Shown: positions 46,574-55,983, counted from the stretch's first letter. The stretch is DNA of 64,000 nt from Sinorhizobium fredii NGR234 (GCF_000018545.1 NC_012586.1:2366034-2430033); one strand, 5' to 3'. Program-made: numbers and translations. The notes: generated from the sequence alone by a model not told the origin.

Positions 46574-47569
46574 ATGAGACATATTCTCGCATTTTCGGCG
46601 CTGGCTCTGGTGATGGGAGCAGCGTCCGCTGCAAAGGCGGAGTGCGGCACCGTCACGGTCGCGAACATGAATTGGCAAAGCGGAGAATTGCTGGCGAACG
46701 TCGACAAGTTCGTGCTCGAGCATGGGTTTGGCTGCGACGTCGAATTCATACCCGGGGATACGGTGCCGACCATCACGTCGATGGTTGAGAAGGGCGAACC
46801 GGATATCGCCGGAGAGGCCTGGGTGGACCTCGTCCCGGAGATCGTAAAGCGCGGGACCGAGGAGGGTCGTATTGTACAGATCGGACAAGCTCTGTCCGAT
46901 GGCGGGGAGCAGGGCTGGTACGTCCCGAAGTTCATCGTCGACGCTCACCCTGGAATCAAAACCGTCGATGATGCCTTGGGCCATCCCGAGCTGTTTCCGG
47001 ACCCGGAGGATGCGTCCAAGGGGGCGATATTCAACGGTCCGCAAGGCTCCGGCGGGTCGGTCGTCGGCGGCCAGCTGTTCAAGGCCTATGCCGGAACATC
47101 GAAGAACTTCAAATTGGTCGACCCGGGTACGCAAGCGGGCCTGGATGGAGCGTTGACGAAAGCCTACGAGCGGAAGGAGGGATGGCTCGGTTACTACTGG
47201 TCGCCCACCGCCCTTTTGGGCAAATATCCGATGGTGCGGCTGGAAGCGGGAGTGCCGCATGATGCGACCGAGTGGAAGCGTTGCAACACCAAGGCCGACT
47301 GTCCCGATCCCAGGAAGAATGAATGGCCGAAGGATCACGTCGCGACGCTGATTTCGAAGAAGCTCGCCACGGGCAACAATCCGGACGTGGTTGCCTATTT
47401 GAGCAAGCGGTCCTGGGACAACGAGACGGTGAATTCGGTCATGTCCTGGATGACGGAAACGCAAGCCGGCGGTGAGGACGGCGCGGTCCACTTCCTGAAG
47501 GAACACAAGGATCTTTGGACGACCTGGGTCCCGGAGGACGTCGCGGAAAAGATCCAGGCCGCACTCTGA
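46574..47569 (+). CDS. Betaine-type ABC transporter substrate-binding protein
   Basis: A 331-residue periplasmic protein of the OpuAC/ProX family. The N-terminus MRHILAFSALALVMGAASAAKAE is a signal peptide. The mature part starts with CGTVTVANMNWQSGELLANVDKFVLEHGFGCDV, has PGDTVPTITSMVEKGEPDIAGEAWVD and ends with a typical WTTWVPEDVAEKIQ. Family members bind quaternary ammonium compounds in an aromatic cage. No permease or ATPase gene for it exists in this region, so it probably works with transporter components encoded elsewhere. ATG 46574 follows GGGTGGAG. Confidence 0.88.
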   Translation: MRHILAFSALALVMGAASAAKAECGTVTVANMNWQSGELLANVDKFVLEHGFGCDVEFIPGDTVPTITSMVEKGEPDIAGEAWVDLVPEIVKRGTEEGRIVQIGQALSDGGEQGWYVPKFIVDAHPGIKTVDDALGHPELFPDPEDASKGAIFNGPQGSGGSVVGGQLFKAYAGTSKNFKLVDPGTQAGLDGALTKAYERKEGWLGYYWSPTALLGKYPMVRLEAGVPHDATEWKRCNTKADCPDPRKNEWPKDHVATLISKKLATGNNPDVVAYLSKRSWDNETVNSVMSWMTETQAGGEDGAVHFLKEHKDLWTTWVPEDVAEKIQAAL

Positions 47570-47665
47570 CGTCGGTTGCGTGAGCCCGCGCTGGCGAGCT
47601 CACGCAATTCGCTGTCGGCGGCCCGCGACGATCACCAACCCTTTGTCTGCGTTCAGGAATCGCGA

Positions 47666-49655
47666 ATGAGAACAGAATTCCCGAGGATCTTTTCGGAGAT
47701 CAGCATCCGCCGCCATCGACTTCGCAACCGGGTCGTGTTCGGTGCACACACGGCAAACATGTCCGACAACGGCATTCCCGGCGATCAGCACATCGCCTAT
47801 TACGTGGAGCGTGCGCTTGGCGGAGCGGCCATGATCGTCGTCGAGCCCATGCCGGTTCACGCCGCCACCGTCCTCACACGCGGCAATTTTCGCCACTCCG
47901 ACGACACGGTGATCCCGGCCTTCAAGAAGCTGACGGACAGCGTCAAGCAGCACGGCGCGGTCGTCCTGCAGCAGCTCTACCACGTCGGCAGTCACGGCGA
48001 CTCCGATCTCTCCTACCACCCGCATTGGTCGCCGTCCGGTGGGCCGAGCTACCATGACAGCGACGGCTCGCACACAATGACCGAGGCGGAGATCGAGGAG
48101 ACAATTGCGCATTTCGTAGCGGCGGCGGTCCGCTGCCAGCAGGCCGGCTTCGACGGCGTGGAAGTCTGGGCCGCCTATGGAGGTCTGCTCGATCAGTTCT
48201 GGACGCCGTTCTACAACAAGCGCGACGACCAATGGGGCGGCCTGCTCATCAACCGCATCAGGCTGTCTCGCGAGATCCTGCGGCGCATAAGGGAAAGTTG
48301 CGGCCCGGACTTTATCGTCGGGCTGACCGTAAGCGACGAGCCGGGCTGTCCGACCGCCCTCACGCGAGATGAGATCGCCGAAATCATCGCGCTTCTCGAC
48401 CAGGACCAGCTCATCGACTACGTGACCTGCGGCTCCGGCGGGTATTTCGACTATGGCAGCCTCATGCCGACGTTCCTCTATCCGGAGCGGCTTGGAGCAG
48501 ACCTCTCGGCGCGCCTGAAAAAGGTCGTACGGCATGCCCTGGTGATTGCCGAAAGCCATATCCGTACACCCGAGAACGCAGAGATCACCCTTGGCGAGGG
48601 TGCGGCCGACCTGGTGTCGATCGTGCGGGGCCAGATTGCCGATCCGCACCTTGTCAACAAGGCGCGCAGCGGAGCTGCCGGAAGACATTCGTGGATGTCT
48701 GTCATGCAATCAGATGTGCTGGGGGCGCCGGTCGCGGGATTACTGGATCAGTTGTGTCGTCAATCCCTCCGTCGGCAGGGAAGCCGAGTGGGGCGGCGAT
48801 CGCTTGCGCCCGGCCGAGCAGCCACGGCGCGTCCTGGTCGTCGGCGGCGGACCGGCCGGCATGGAAGCAGCCCGCGCCGCCGCGGAAAGAGGCCACAAGG
48901 TGGTCCTGGCGGAAGCCTCGGACCGTCTGGGCGGAGCATTTCGGCTCGCGGGCGAACAGCCGCGCCGCGCGCAAATCCTCGATCTCATTGAATGGTACGA
49001 AACGCAATTCCGCAAGCTTGGCGTGGAGGTGCGGCTGAACTCCTACATGGAAGGCGCGGACGTCGCTTCGATCGGCGCCGATGCCATTATTCTCGCCACC
49101 GGATCGATACCGGGCGAGACGGGATTTCAGAAAGCCCTGCCGGATAAGCCCGCCCTTCCGGGAATCGAAAACGGCAACGTGTTTTCTGCCGAAAGCGTGA
49201 TGGCGCGCCAAGCCAGAGTGGGCAGCCGGGTCGTCGTGCTCGACGAGACGGGCGGATGGAAGGGATGCGGAACCGCCTGGAAACTGGCCGAGCAAGGCCA
49301 CAACGTCTGGCTTGTCACCCCGGACGCGCTGGTCGGGAAGGAGCTTCAGCGGACCTCGGCGGATGCTCCCTTGCGGCGAACGCTGAAGAGGCTCGGTGTT
49401 GGTTTCCACACCGAGACCAGCATTGCAAGCTGGCAAGGAAATTCGGCCGTTCTGATCTCCCATTTGACCGGCGCCACGGAAACCCTCGAGGCCGACAGCC
49501 TGGTCACGGCTACGACCAACTCGGCGTTCAACTGGCTCGCCCTGGAGCTCGCGGAGATGGGCATCGCATTCGTCGAAATCGGCGACGGCGTAGCGCCCAG
49601 ACAGGCCCCCTATGCCTTCTACGAGGGTCGCAAGGCCGGCATGAGCGTGAACTGA
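47666..49655 (+). pseudogene. TMADH/DgcA-like FMN-FAD-4Fe4S oxidoreductase, frameshifted
   Basis: An old-yellow-enzyme type N-methyl dehydrogenase (trimethylamine dehydrogenase, DgcA, StcD group). The N-terminal TIM barrel runs from MRTEFPRIFSEISIRRHRLRNR to NKARSG. Then the 4Fe-4S cluster (CLSCNQMC and a fourth Cys 11 residues later) and the FAD/NAD domains (RRVLVVGGGPAGMEAARAAAERG) appear in another frame. The shift lies at about 48670-48676: deleting one base from GGAGCTG restores Lys-Ala-Arg-Ser-Gly-Leu-Pro-Glu-Asp-Ile-Arg-Gly-Cys and an uninterrupted 662-residue protein. As given, translation of the first frame would lose the cluster and FAD domains. It would remove a second methyl group after the Rieske enzyme. 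Confidence 0.8.
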
Positions 49656-49670
49656 CCCCACCAGGACATA

Positions 49671-49696
49671 GGCGGCCCCGCTTTCGCGGGGCTGCC
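49671..49696. terminator. Hairpin between convergent flavoprotein and MttB genes
   Basis: GGCGGCCCCGC at 49671-49681 and GCGGGGCTGCC at 49686-49696 form an 11-bp stem (one G-T pair) with a TTTC tetraloop, in the 91-bp gap between two convergent stop codons. Confidence 0.65.
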
Positions 49697-49746
49697 TTGG
49701 CCGACAGCGTAACGCTCAAGACTACCACGCTTGCGGCGTCGGCCCA

Positions 49747-51291
49747 TCAGTACCAGGCGTCGGGCATGCTGTTCTTGCGCCTCTCGACATAGTCTCGCAG
49801 CGCCTCGTCGATCGCCTCGTCGAGCGGCGGCGCTTCGTATTCGGCAAGCGTTTTCTTCCAATGCCGGTTGGCGCGCAGCGCCATGTCGGTTTCGCCCTGC
49901 TCGACCCATTTCTCGAAGGGCTCGTTGTCCGAAAGCGCGCTGTCCCAGAAGGCGGTCTGGTAGTTGCGCATCGTATGGTCGCAGCCAAGGAAATGATGGC
50001 CTGGCCCGACCTCCAGGAAGGCGTCCATGGCGAGCGAATTGTCGTCGACGACGACGCCGGCGAGATAGGCGTGCAGCGCCCCGCAGAAATCGGTATCCAT
50101 GACGAATTTCTCGTAGGACATGGCGAGCAGCCCGTCGACGAAGCCGGCCGAATGCAGGATGAAATTGGCGCCGCAATGCACCGCCGACAGCATCGACATG
50201 GCGCCTTCCTGCATGGCCTGCGCGTCCGGCTTCTTCGAGTTGGAGAAGTTGCCGGCGCAGCGCAGCGGCAGGCCCAGCCGGCGCGCCAGCTGGCCGACGA
50301 CCATGCTGCCGATCGCCGGCTCCGGCGTGCCGAAGGTCGGCGAGCCGGAGCGAAGCGACATGGACGACAGGAAATTGCCGAAGATCACCGGCGCGCCCTT
50401 GCGCTCGAGTTGCGTCAGCGCGCAGCCGGCAAGCGTCTCGGCATAGGACTGGGCGATGGCGCCGGCATTGGTGACCGGACCCATCGCGCCGCCGAGGATG
50501 AAAGGCACGATGACGGCGGCCTGGTTGGCGCGGGCATAGGCGCGCAGCGACTTCGTCATCGTTCCGTCCCAGACGAGTGGCGAGTTGACGTTGACGTTGC
50601 CGAGGATGACGCAATTGCCGTCGACGAAATCGGCGCCGAAGAGGATCCGCGCCATCTCGATGGAATCCTCGGCACGCTCCTCGGCGGTGATCGAGCCCAT
50701 GAAGGCGCGGTCGGAATATTTGATGTGGCTGTAGACCATGTCGAGATGGCGCTTGTTGACCGGCACGTCGACCGGTTCGCAGATCGTCCCGCCGGAATGA
50801 TGCAGCCAGGGGCTCGACTGGGCGAGCTTGATCAGGTTGCGGAAATCCTCGATCGTGCCGTAGCGCCTGCCCTTGTCGATATCGGTGACGAAGGGCGAGC
50901 CGTAGGCCGGCGAGAAGACGACGTTGCGGCCGCCGATTTCGACGCTGCGGGCGGGATTACGGGCGTGCTGGGTGAATTGCGACGGTGCCGAGCCGACGAT
51001 CTCCTTCAGCATTCCGGGCTCGAAAGTGACGCGCAGCCCGTCGAGCTTCGCACCGGCGCGCCGCCAGTGGTCGAGCACCGCCGGATCGTCGCGAAACTCG
51101 ATGCCGACCTCGGCGAGAATGCGATCGGCGGTTTTCTCGATCCGCTGCAGGCTCTCCTCGCCGAGGATATCGTAGGTCGGGATATTGCGGACAATGTAGG
51201 GAACGCCAACGGGGCCGCCGGCCTCCCGTCGCTGCGCTCTCGCGCCCCGCGTCCGTCTCGGCGTCTCGCCGGCTGCTGCTGTCACTTCCAT
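49747..51291 (-). CDS. Trimethylamine methyltransferase (MttB) family protein, non-pyrrolysine
   Basis: A 514-residue TIM-barrel methyltransferase-like protein. YGSPFVTDIDKGRRYGTIEDFRNLIKLAQSSPWLHHSGGTICEPVDVPVNKRHLD and AGCALTQLERKGAPVIFG are typical of MttB-superfamily members. There is no in-frame TAG, so it lacks the pyrrolysine of true MttB and belongs with the MtgB-like group, some of which demethylate glycine betaine, proline betaine or carnitine using a corrinoid protein. No corrinoid-protein or MtgA-type gene is next to it. The start is backed by GGGAGGT. It is divergent from a LysR gene. Confidence 0.9.
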   Translation of the reverse strand: MEVTAAAGETPRRTRGARAQRREAGGPVGVPYIVRNIPTYDILGEESLQRIEKTADRILAEVGIEFRDDPAVLDHWRRAGAKLDGLRVTFEPGMLKEIVGSAPSQFTQHARNPARSVEIGGRNVVFSPAYGSPFVTDIDKGRRYGTIEDFRNLIKLAQSSPWLHHSGGTICEPVDVPVNKRHLDMVYSHIKYSDRAFMGSITAEERAEDSIEMARILFGADFVDGNCVILGNVNVNSPLVWDGTMTKSLRAYARANQAAVIVPFILGGAMGPVTNAGAIAQSYAETLAGCALTQLERKGAPVIFGNFLSSMSLRSGSPTFGTPEPAIGSMVVGQLARRLGLPLRCAGNFSNSKKPDAQAMQEGAMSMLSAVHCGANFILHSAGFVDGLLAMSYEKFVMDTDFCGALHAYLAGVVVDDNSLAMDAFLEVGPGHHFLGCDHTMRNYQTAFWDSALSDNEPFEKWVEQGETDMALRANRHWKKTLAEYEAPPLDEAIDEALRDYVERRKNSMPDAWY

Positions 51292-51381
51292 TACCGACCT
51301 CCCATCATGTAGAGTGATGGTATTGACGAGAGAGCCCTTTGTAACTCAGGAAAAAATCGACACATGATATAAGGCCGACTT

Positions 51382-52317
51382 ATGGAAAATCTGCGCCGCC
51401 TGCTTCCCTCGGCCGCGAGCCTCGTTGTTTTCGAGGCGGCCGGTCGTCACCAGAATTTCACCCGCGCCGCCAGCGAACTGGGCATGACGCAGGCCGCGGT
51501 GTCCTACGCCATCCGTGGACTGGAGGACCAGCTCGGCGTACCCCTCTTCCACCGCGTCCACCGGGCGGTCGAACTGACGGAAGCCGGAGAGAGGTTCCAT
51601 GCGGATGTCTCCGTCGGGCTCGCCCGCATCCGGAAATCGGCCGAAGAGATTCGTGCCAAGGGCCGCGAGACGAACGTCACGCTGGCCGCCTCGACGGCCT
51701 TTGCGTCGATGTGGATGCTGCCGCGGCTCAACCAGTTGCGCGAAGACCTGCCGGAAATCGACCTCAGGATCCAGACCAGCGTCCGCGACCTCGATCTCGA
51801 CGAGGAACCGATCCCGCTCGGCGTTCGCGGCGGCGACCCCAGCCACTGGCCGCGCTACCACGCGGCGCTGCTCGCCGACGAGGTGGTCAATGCCGTGGCG
51901 ACGCCCGCCTATATCGAGGCGCACGGGCTGCCGAGGAGCCCGGCGGACCTGCTCAAGCACAATCTCATCCATCTGGAGGAACCGGTCCGGCGCGCCTGCG
52001 ACTGGGCGGAATGGTTCGCAAGCGCGGGTCTTTCCTCGCCGGCGCAGGGCAAGCGGCTGGCGATCAACGACTACATCCTGGTCATCCAGGCGGTGCTGGC
52101 CGGTGAGGGAATTGCGCTTGGCTGGGAGCACCTGATCGCCAGGCAAGTCCAATCCGGCGCGCTGGTGCCGGTCGGCGGACATGTGCTGAGGACCGGCCAG
52201 GCCTTCTATGTGGTCTGGCCGCGGTCGCGCGAGCTCAACGCACAAGCGCGGCGCATACGCGATTGGCTGATCGATGAGGGGCTTCGAGACCGTTCGGCGG
52301 CCAGCAACCAGTGCTAG
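51382..52317 (+). CDS. LysR-family regulator (GcvA-like)
   Basis: A 311-residue LysR protein with HTH LVVFEAAGRHQNFTRAASELGMTQAAVSYAIRGLEDQLGVPLFHR and an effector domain beginning TNVTLAASTAFASMWMLPRL. It is divergent from the MttB gene by 90 bp. ATAAG-N5-CTTAT at 51369-51383 overlaps its own start codon and may be part of its site. The two LysR proteins of this locus are related in layout but clearly different in sequence. Confidence 0.9.
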   Translation: MENLRRLLPSAASLVVFEAAGRHQNFTRAASELGMTQAAVSYAIRGLEDQLGVPLFHRVHRAVELTEAGERFHADVSVGLARIRKSAEEIRAKGRETNVTLAASTAFASMWMLPRLNQLREDLPEIDLRIQTSVRDLDLDEEPIPLGVRGGDPSHWPRYHAALLADEVVNAVATPAYIEAHGLPRSPADLLKHNLIHLEEPVRRACDWAEWFASAGLSSPAQGKRLAINDYILVIQAVLAGEGIALGWEHLIARQVQSGALVPVGGHVLRTGQAFYVVWPRSRELNAQARRIRDWLIDEGLRDRSAASNQC

Positions 52318-52442
52318 GTCGCCACGTCATGGCATGCCGCCTTTAGCCACCTTCTGTGAGGTTCGCGGCTAGAGTATATGACGAAAGTCAACTTACGCTC
52401 GTGCAATCAACTACGGCGTGCCAGCCCATCCGAGGGTGCGAA

Positions 52443-53444
52443 TTGAACAAGCCGAACTATCGGGACATCGCCCGCCTTGCCGGAGTGGGAACAGCAACGG
52501 TCGAGCGGGTCCTGAACGGCCGCGGGGGCGTCCGCCCCGAACTGGTCGAGAAGGTCATAGTCGCTGCGCGTACCCTGGAATATCCAAGAAAGCTTCCCGA
52601 AACCCATCGCGGCCTGCTGCGGATCGAGGTGCTGATGGTGCGTCCGGAGACGACCTTCTACCGGCGCCTTTCGCATGCCTTTCAGAGGATCGCGGCCACT
52701 CTCGACCCCTTGGTCGTCGTGCACCGCAGCTTCACCGAAGAGATGAATCCGGAAGAGATCGCCCGGCGCATACTGTCCTCCGACGTCCCCCGTGCCGGCC
52801 TTATCCTTGCCGTGCCCAGCCATCCGGTGATCAGCGCCGCGGTGGAAAAGGTCAACGCGCAGGGACTACCGGTAGTCCACGTCGTGACCCGCGCTTCCGA
52901 CCGCGCCGGAGAATTCATCGGCATCGACAATTTTGCCGCCGGCCGGACCGCGGCGCTGTTCATTAGCCGCATGGCGCGCCGGACCGGGCCGGTCGTTGCG
53001 ATCTGCCATCCCGTCTATCAGGTGCATCGCGATCGCATCCGCGGCTTTTCCGACTACTTTCGTGAGCATCCCGGCCCCTCCAGCTTCGAATGGCTGGGAT
53101 TCGGTGGCGATGAGGAGCGCTCGACCACGGATCGGTTGTGGTCGGCGCTAGAGCTCTATCCCGATCTTGCCGGTCTCTACAACGCCGGAGGCGCGAATTC
53201 CGCCCTGATCGAAGCGCTGCGCCGGCATCCGCGTGGCCGCGATGTCTTCTTTGTCGGCCACGAACTGACCGAGTATACCCGCGCCGCCCTCAGGGACGGC
53301 ATCATGGATGTGGTGTTGGATCAGGCGCCGGAAGCACAGGCCCGGCGTTCCCTCGACCTGATCCTGCGGCGTATCGGCTTGACCGATATCGAGCCGGACC
53401 GGGCCCCCATTCACTTCATCACCATCACCAAGGAAGGCCTTTGA
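52443..53444 (+). CDS. LacI-family regulator of the moc-like operon
   Basis: A 333-residue LacI/GalR regulator. HTH: YRDIARLAGVGTATVERVLNG, followed by the hinge region; the effector domain (LRIEVLMVRPETTFYRRLSHAF; AGLILAVPSHPVISAAVEK; LYNAGGANSALIEALRRHP) resembles periplasmic sugar-binding proteins of the ribose/inositol type. I take TTG 52443 as start, preceded by GAGGG; a GTG at 52356 in frame would add 29 residues before the HTH. It is directly upstream of the mocD-like gene, in the same orientation, and probably senses the sugar-like substrate. Known rhizopine loci use a GntR-type MocR instead. Confidence 0.87.
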   Translation: MNKPNYRDIARLAGVGTATVERVLNGRGGVRPELVEKVIVAARTLEYPRKLPETHRGLLRIEVLMVRPETTFYRRLSHAFQRIAATLDPLVVVHRSFTEEMNPEEIARRILSSDVPRAGLILAVPSHPVISAAVEKVNAQGLPVVHVVTRASDRAGEFIGIDNFAAGRTAALFISRMARRTGPVVAICHPVYQVHRDRIRGFSDYFREHPGPSSFEWLGFGGDEERSTTDRLWSALELYPDLAGLYNAGGANSALIEALRRHPRGRDVFFVGHELTEYTRAALRDGIMDVVLDQAPEAQARRSLDLILRRIGLTDIEPDRAPIHFITITKEGL

Positions 53445-53458
53445 TCTAATCAGATCAA
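53441..53458. promoter_or_regulatory. Palindrome at the end of the LacI gene
   Basis: TTGATCTAATCAGATCAA is a 7+4+7 perfect inverted repeat that overlaps the LacI stop codon, 162 bp before mocD. It could be the LacI-type operator for the downstream operon, although it lacks the usual central CG. Confidence 0.35.
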
Positions 53459-53481
53459 GCAAGGCTTCGGCGTTCCGGGCG

Positions 53482-53508
53482 CTCCCTGATAGTTTCGCGG
53501 TCAGGGAG
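53482..53508 (+). terminator. Hairpin between LacI and mocD-like genes
   Basis: CTCCCTGA (53482-53489) and TCAGGGAG (53501-53508) form a perfect 8-bp stem with an 11-nt loop. It lies 38 bp after the regulator stop. No U-run follows, so it may be an attenuator or an mRNA-stability element. Confidence 0.4.
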
Positions 53509-53619
53509 GAGAGCCGGCGCGTCGCGAGGACCACACCGGACCAAGCGCCTCAGGCGCTCTCCTTCACCAGAGATATGTGTGCGGGCGCGACGGCTGCCGA
53601 TCCGCCCGAGGAGAGCGCA

Positions 53620-54654
53620 ATGGACGACCTGAAGTATGGAACGCGCAACAAGCGCGGCGACTGGGCACCGAGCGAGCCCGTTCAATACGCACCCCTGTTC
53701 CTGTTTCCGACGCGGATAGTGGCGATCCTGAAGTGGCTGCCCGATTATTTCTTTCCCTGGAACACGATTTTCGCCGCCTCGGCGGTCGCCTATTGGGCGT
53801 GGGTCATTCCGCCGATCGAGACGATGCAGGCCCTCGGCATCGGCTGGATCGCCTGGCTCTACGCGGTGAATGCGATCTCGGTGTTGTTCTTCTACGGCGC
53901 GTTCGAGCTTCATCTCTATGTCCTGAAGCGCCAGGAAAACCGCTTCAAGTACAACGGGAAGTTCCCGGCCGAGCAGAAGAGCAAGGCGTTCTGGTTCGAA
54001 AGCCAGAACATCGACAATGTGCTGCGAACGTTCCTGTCGGGCGTGACCATCTGGACCGCAATCGAGGTCGCGATGCTCTGGGCCTATGCGAACGGCCATG
54101 CGCCCTGGCTGAGCTTCGCCGAAAACCCGTGGACGCTCGCCATCGTCGCGCTCATCGTGCCGATCATTCACGAGTTCCACTTCTTCTGCATTCACCGGCT
54201 CATCCATACGCCGTTTCTCTACAAGTGGGTGCACTCGGTCCATCACAACTCGGTCAATCCTTCGCCCTGGTCGTCGCTGTCGATGCACCCGGTCGAGCAC
54301 CTGCTCTATTTCGGAACGGCGTTCTACCACCTGATCCTGCCGTCCAGCCCGATCCTCATGCTCTACCAGCTCCATTATGCGGGCTTCGGAGCCATTCCCG
54401 GCCATGTCGGCTTCGACAAGGTCGAGGTCGGCGAGGACAAGCTGGTCGATAGCCATGCCTATGCTCATTACCTGCATCACAAGTACTTCGAGGTGAACTA
54501 CGGCGACGCCCTGATCCCGCTCGATAGGTGGTTCGGCACCTGGCACGACGGCTCGCAGGAGGGCGAGGCCCGGATGCAGGAACGCTACCGCAAGCGGAAG
54601 GAAAAACTCGCAGCCCGCAAGGCTCGCGTGGAGATGGGAGGAGCAGCCGAATGA
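53620..54654 (+). CDS. mocD: MocD-like membrane di-iron hydroxylase (sterol desaturase/fatty acid hydroxylase family)
   Basis: A 344-residue integral membrane protein. Eight or more histidines in the order of membrane di-iron oxygenases are present: HEFHFFCIHRLIH, HSVHHNS, HPVEH and HYLHHKYFEVNYGD. Several transmembrane helices precede them. With a Rieske ferredoxin and a ferredoxin reductase next door, this gives the three-component monooxygenase MocDEF that demethylates the rhizopine 3-O-methyl-scyllo-inosamine to scyllo-inosamine in Rhizobium. ATG 53620 is preceded by GAGGAGAG; the stop overlaps the ferredoxin start (ATGA). Substrate identity here is inferred from the gene set. Confidence 0.83.
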   Translation: MDDLKYGTRNKRGDWAPSEPVQYAPLFLFPTRIVAILKWLPDYFFPWNTIFAASAVAYWAWVIPPIETMQALGIGWIAWLYAVNAISVLFFYGAFELHLYVLKRQENRFKYNGKFPAEQKSKAFWFESQNIDNVLRTFLSGVTIWTAIEVAMLWAYANGHAPWLSFAENPWTLAIVALIVPIIHEFHFFCIHRLIHTPFLYKWVHSVHHNSVNPSPWSSLSMHPVEHLLYFGTAFYHLILPSSPILMLYQLHYAGFGAIPGHVGFDKVEVGEDKLVDSHAYAHYLHHKYFEVNYGDALIPLDRWFGTWHDGSQEGEARMQERYRKRKEKLAARKARVEMGGAAE

Positions 54655-54962
54655 CCTGGATTATTGCCTGCAAACTTGACGACATCGAACAGGAAGGCGC
54701 CATCCGCTTCGATCACGGCAGCCGCACCTACGCGATCTACCGCGGACCCGATGACAGCGTCTACTGCACCGCCGGCCTCTGCACCCACGAGGCGATCCAT
54801 CTCGCCGACGGGCTGGTGATGGATTTCGAGGTGGAGTGTCCGAAGCATTCCGGCGTCTTCGACTACCGCACCGGCGAAGCCTTGAGGCTCCCCGCCTGCG
54901 AGAACCTGAAAACCTATCCGGCCGAAGTGATCGACGGAGACGTTCGCGTGGCGCTCGGCTAG
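54651..54962 (+). CDS. mocE: MocE-like Rieske 2Fe-2S ferredoxin
   Basis: A 103-residue soluble Rieske ferredoxin: CTHEAIHLADG and CPKHSGVFDYRTGEAL supply the Cys-x-His and Cys-x2-His ligands. It would transfer electrons from the MocF-like reductase to the MocD-like hydroxylase. Its ATG overlaps the mocD stop by four bases, showing coupled translation. Confidence 0.9.
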   Translation: MTWIIACKLDDIEQEGAIRFDHGSRTYAIYRGPDDSVYCTAGLCTHEAIHLADGLVMDFEVECPKHSGVFDYRTGEALRLPACENLKTYPAEVIDGDVRVALG

Positions 54963-55038
54963 GGCGGCGCAACATCAACTGGGCCCGCTGGGCCTCCGGG
55001 ATGAAACGGGGTGGTCCGGCACCCCAAGGGAGGATGAC

Positions 55039-55983
55039 ATGAAATCAATCTGTACGGCGGCCGTTGTGGCCCTCTTGATGGCAGGCACTGCCTCGGCCGA
55101 GACGATCGGCGTTTCGATGCAGAGCTTCGACAACAACTTCCAGACACTGCTGCGCCAGGGCCTCGATGCAAGGGCCGCCGAGGTGAACGGCGTCAATCTT
55201 CAGATCGAGGATGCGCAGACCGACATCTCCAAGCAGCGCAGCCAGGTGGACAACTTCATCGCCTCGGGGGTGGACGCGATCATCATGACCCTGGCGGATA
55301 CGTCGGCCGCGCCGGGCATCAGCGAGGCGGCGAAGAAGGCTGGCATTCCGCTCGTCTACCTCAATCTCGAGCCGGAAAATCTCGGTCAGCTGCCCGACAA
55401 GCAGGCCTATGTCGGTTCGAAGGAAACCGACTCGGGCAGGCTCGGTGCCGAGGCCGCCTGCGCGCTGCTGAAGAAAAAGGGCAAGGCCGGCGATGCGCAG
55501 GCCTACATATTGATGGGCGATCTGGCTCACCAGGCGTCGCGCGATCGCACCTCGTCGGTCAAGGAAACGCTGGCGGCAGGCGACTGCAAGGGCGTGACCA
55601 TCGCCGACGAGCAGTCCGCCGCCTGGACGCGCACCAACGCGATGGACCTGACGACGAACTGGATCACCGCCGGCCGGCCGATCGACGTGATCTTCGCCAA
55701 CAATGACGAGATGGCGATCGGCGCGATACAGGCACTGAAGGCCGCGGGAACCTCGATGGAGGATGTGATCGTCGTCGGCATCGATGCGACGCAGGATGCC
55801 CTTGCCGCGATGGCGGCCGGTGATCTGGACGTGACCGTATTCCAGAACGCCAAGGGACAGTCGGCAAGTGCCGTGGATGCAGCCGTCGCGCTGGCGCAGG
55901 GCAAGAACGTCGAAAAGACGGTCTGGGTGCCCTTCGAACTGGTCACGCCCGAGAACATGGACCAGTACAGCCAAAAGAACTGA
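55039..55983 (+). CDS. mocB: MocB-like rhizopine/inositol-binding periplasmic protein
   Basis: A 314-residue ribose-binding-type (family 1/4) solute-binding protein. MKSICTAAVVALLMAGTASAE is a signal peptide cleaved after Ala-Ser-Ala. GVSMQSFDNNFQTLLRQG, NFIASGVDAIIMTLADT and IFANNDEMAIGAIQALKAAG are the typical sugar-binding segments. Overall it resembles MocB, the rhizopine-binding protein of S. meliloti. AGGGAGGATGAC precedes the ATG. No permease or ATPase gene accompanies it, so uptake must use a transporter elsewhere. Confidence 0.85.
   Translation: MKSICTAAVVALLMAGTASAETIGVSMQSFDNNFQTLLRQGLDARAAEVNGVNLQIEDAQTDISKQRSQVDNFIASGVDAIIMTLADTSAAPGISEAAKKAGIPLVYLNLEPENLGQLPDKQAYVGSKETDSGRLGAEAACALLKKKGKAGDAQAYILMGDLAHQASRDRTSSVKETLAAGDCKGVTIADEQSAAWTRTNAMDLTTNWITAGRPIDVIFANNDEMAIGAIQALKAAGTSMEDVIVVGIDATQDALAAMAAGDLDVTVFQNAKGQSASAVDAAVALAQGKNVEKTVWVPFELVTPENMDQYSQKN

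Noticed and set aside
49747..51291. True pyrrolysine-containing MttB
   Set aside because: No in-frame TAG interrupts the gene, so there is no pyrrolysine position to support trimethylamine methyltransferase activity.
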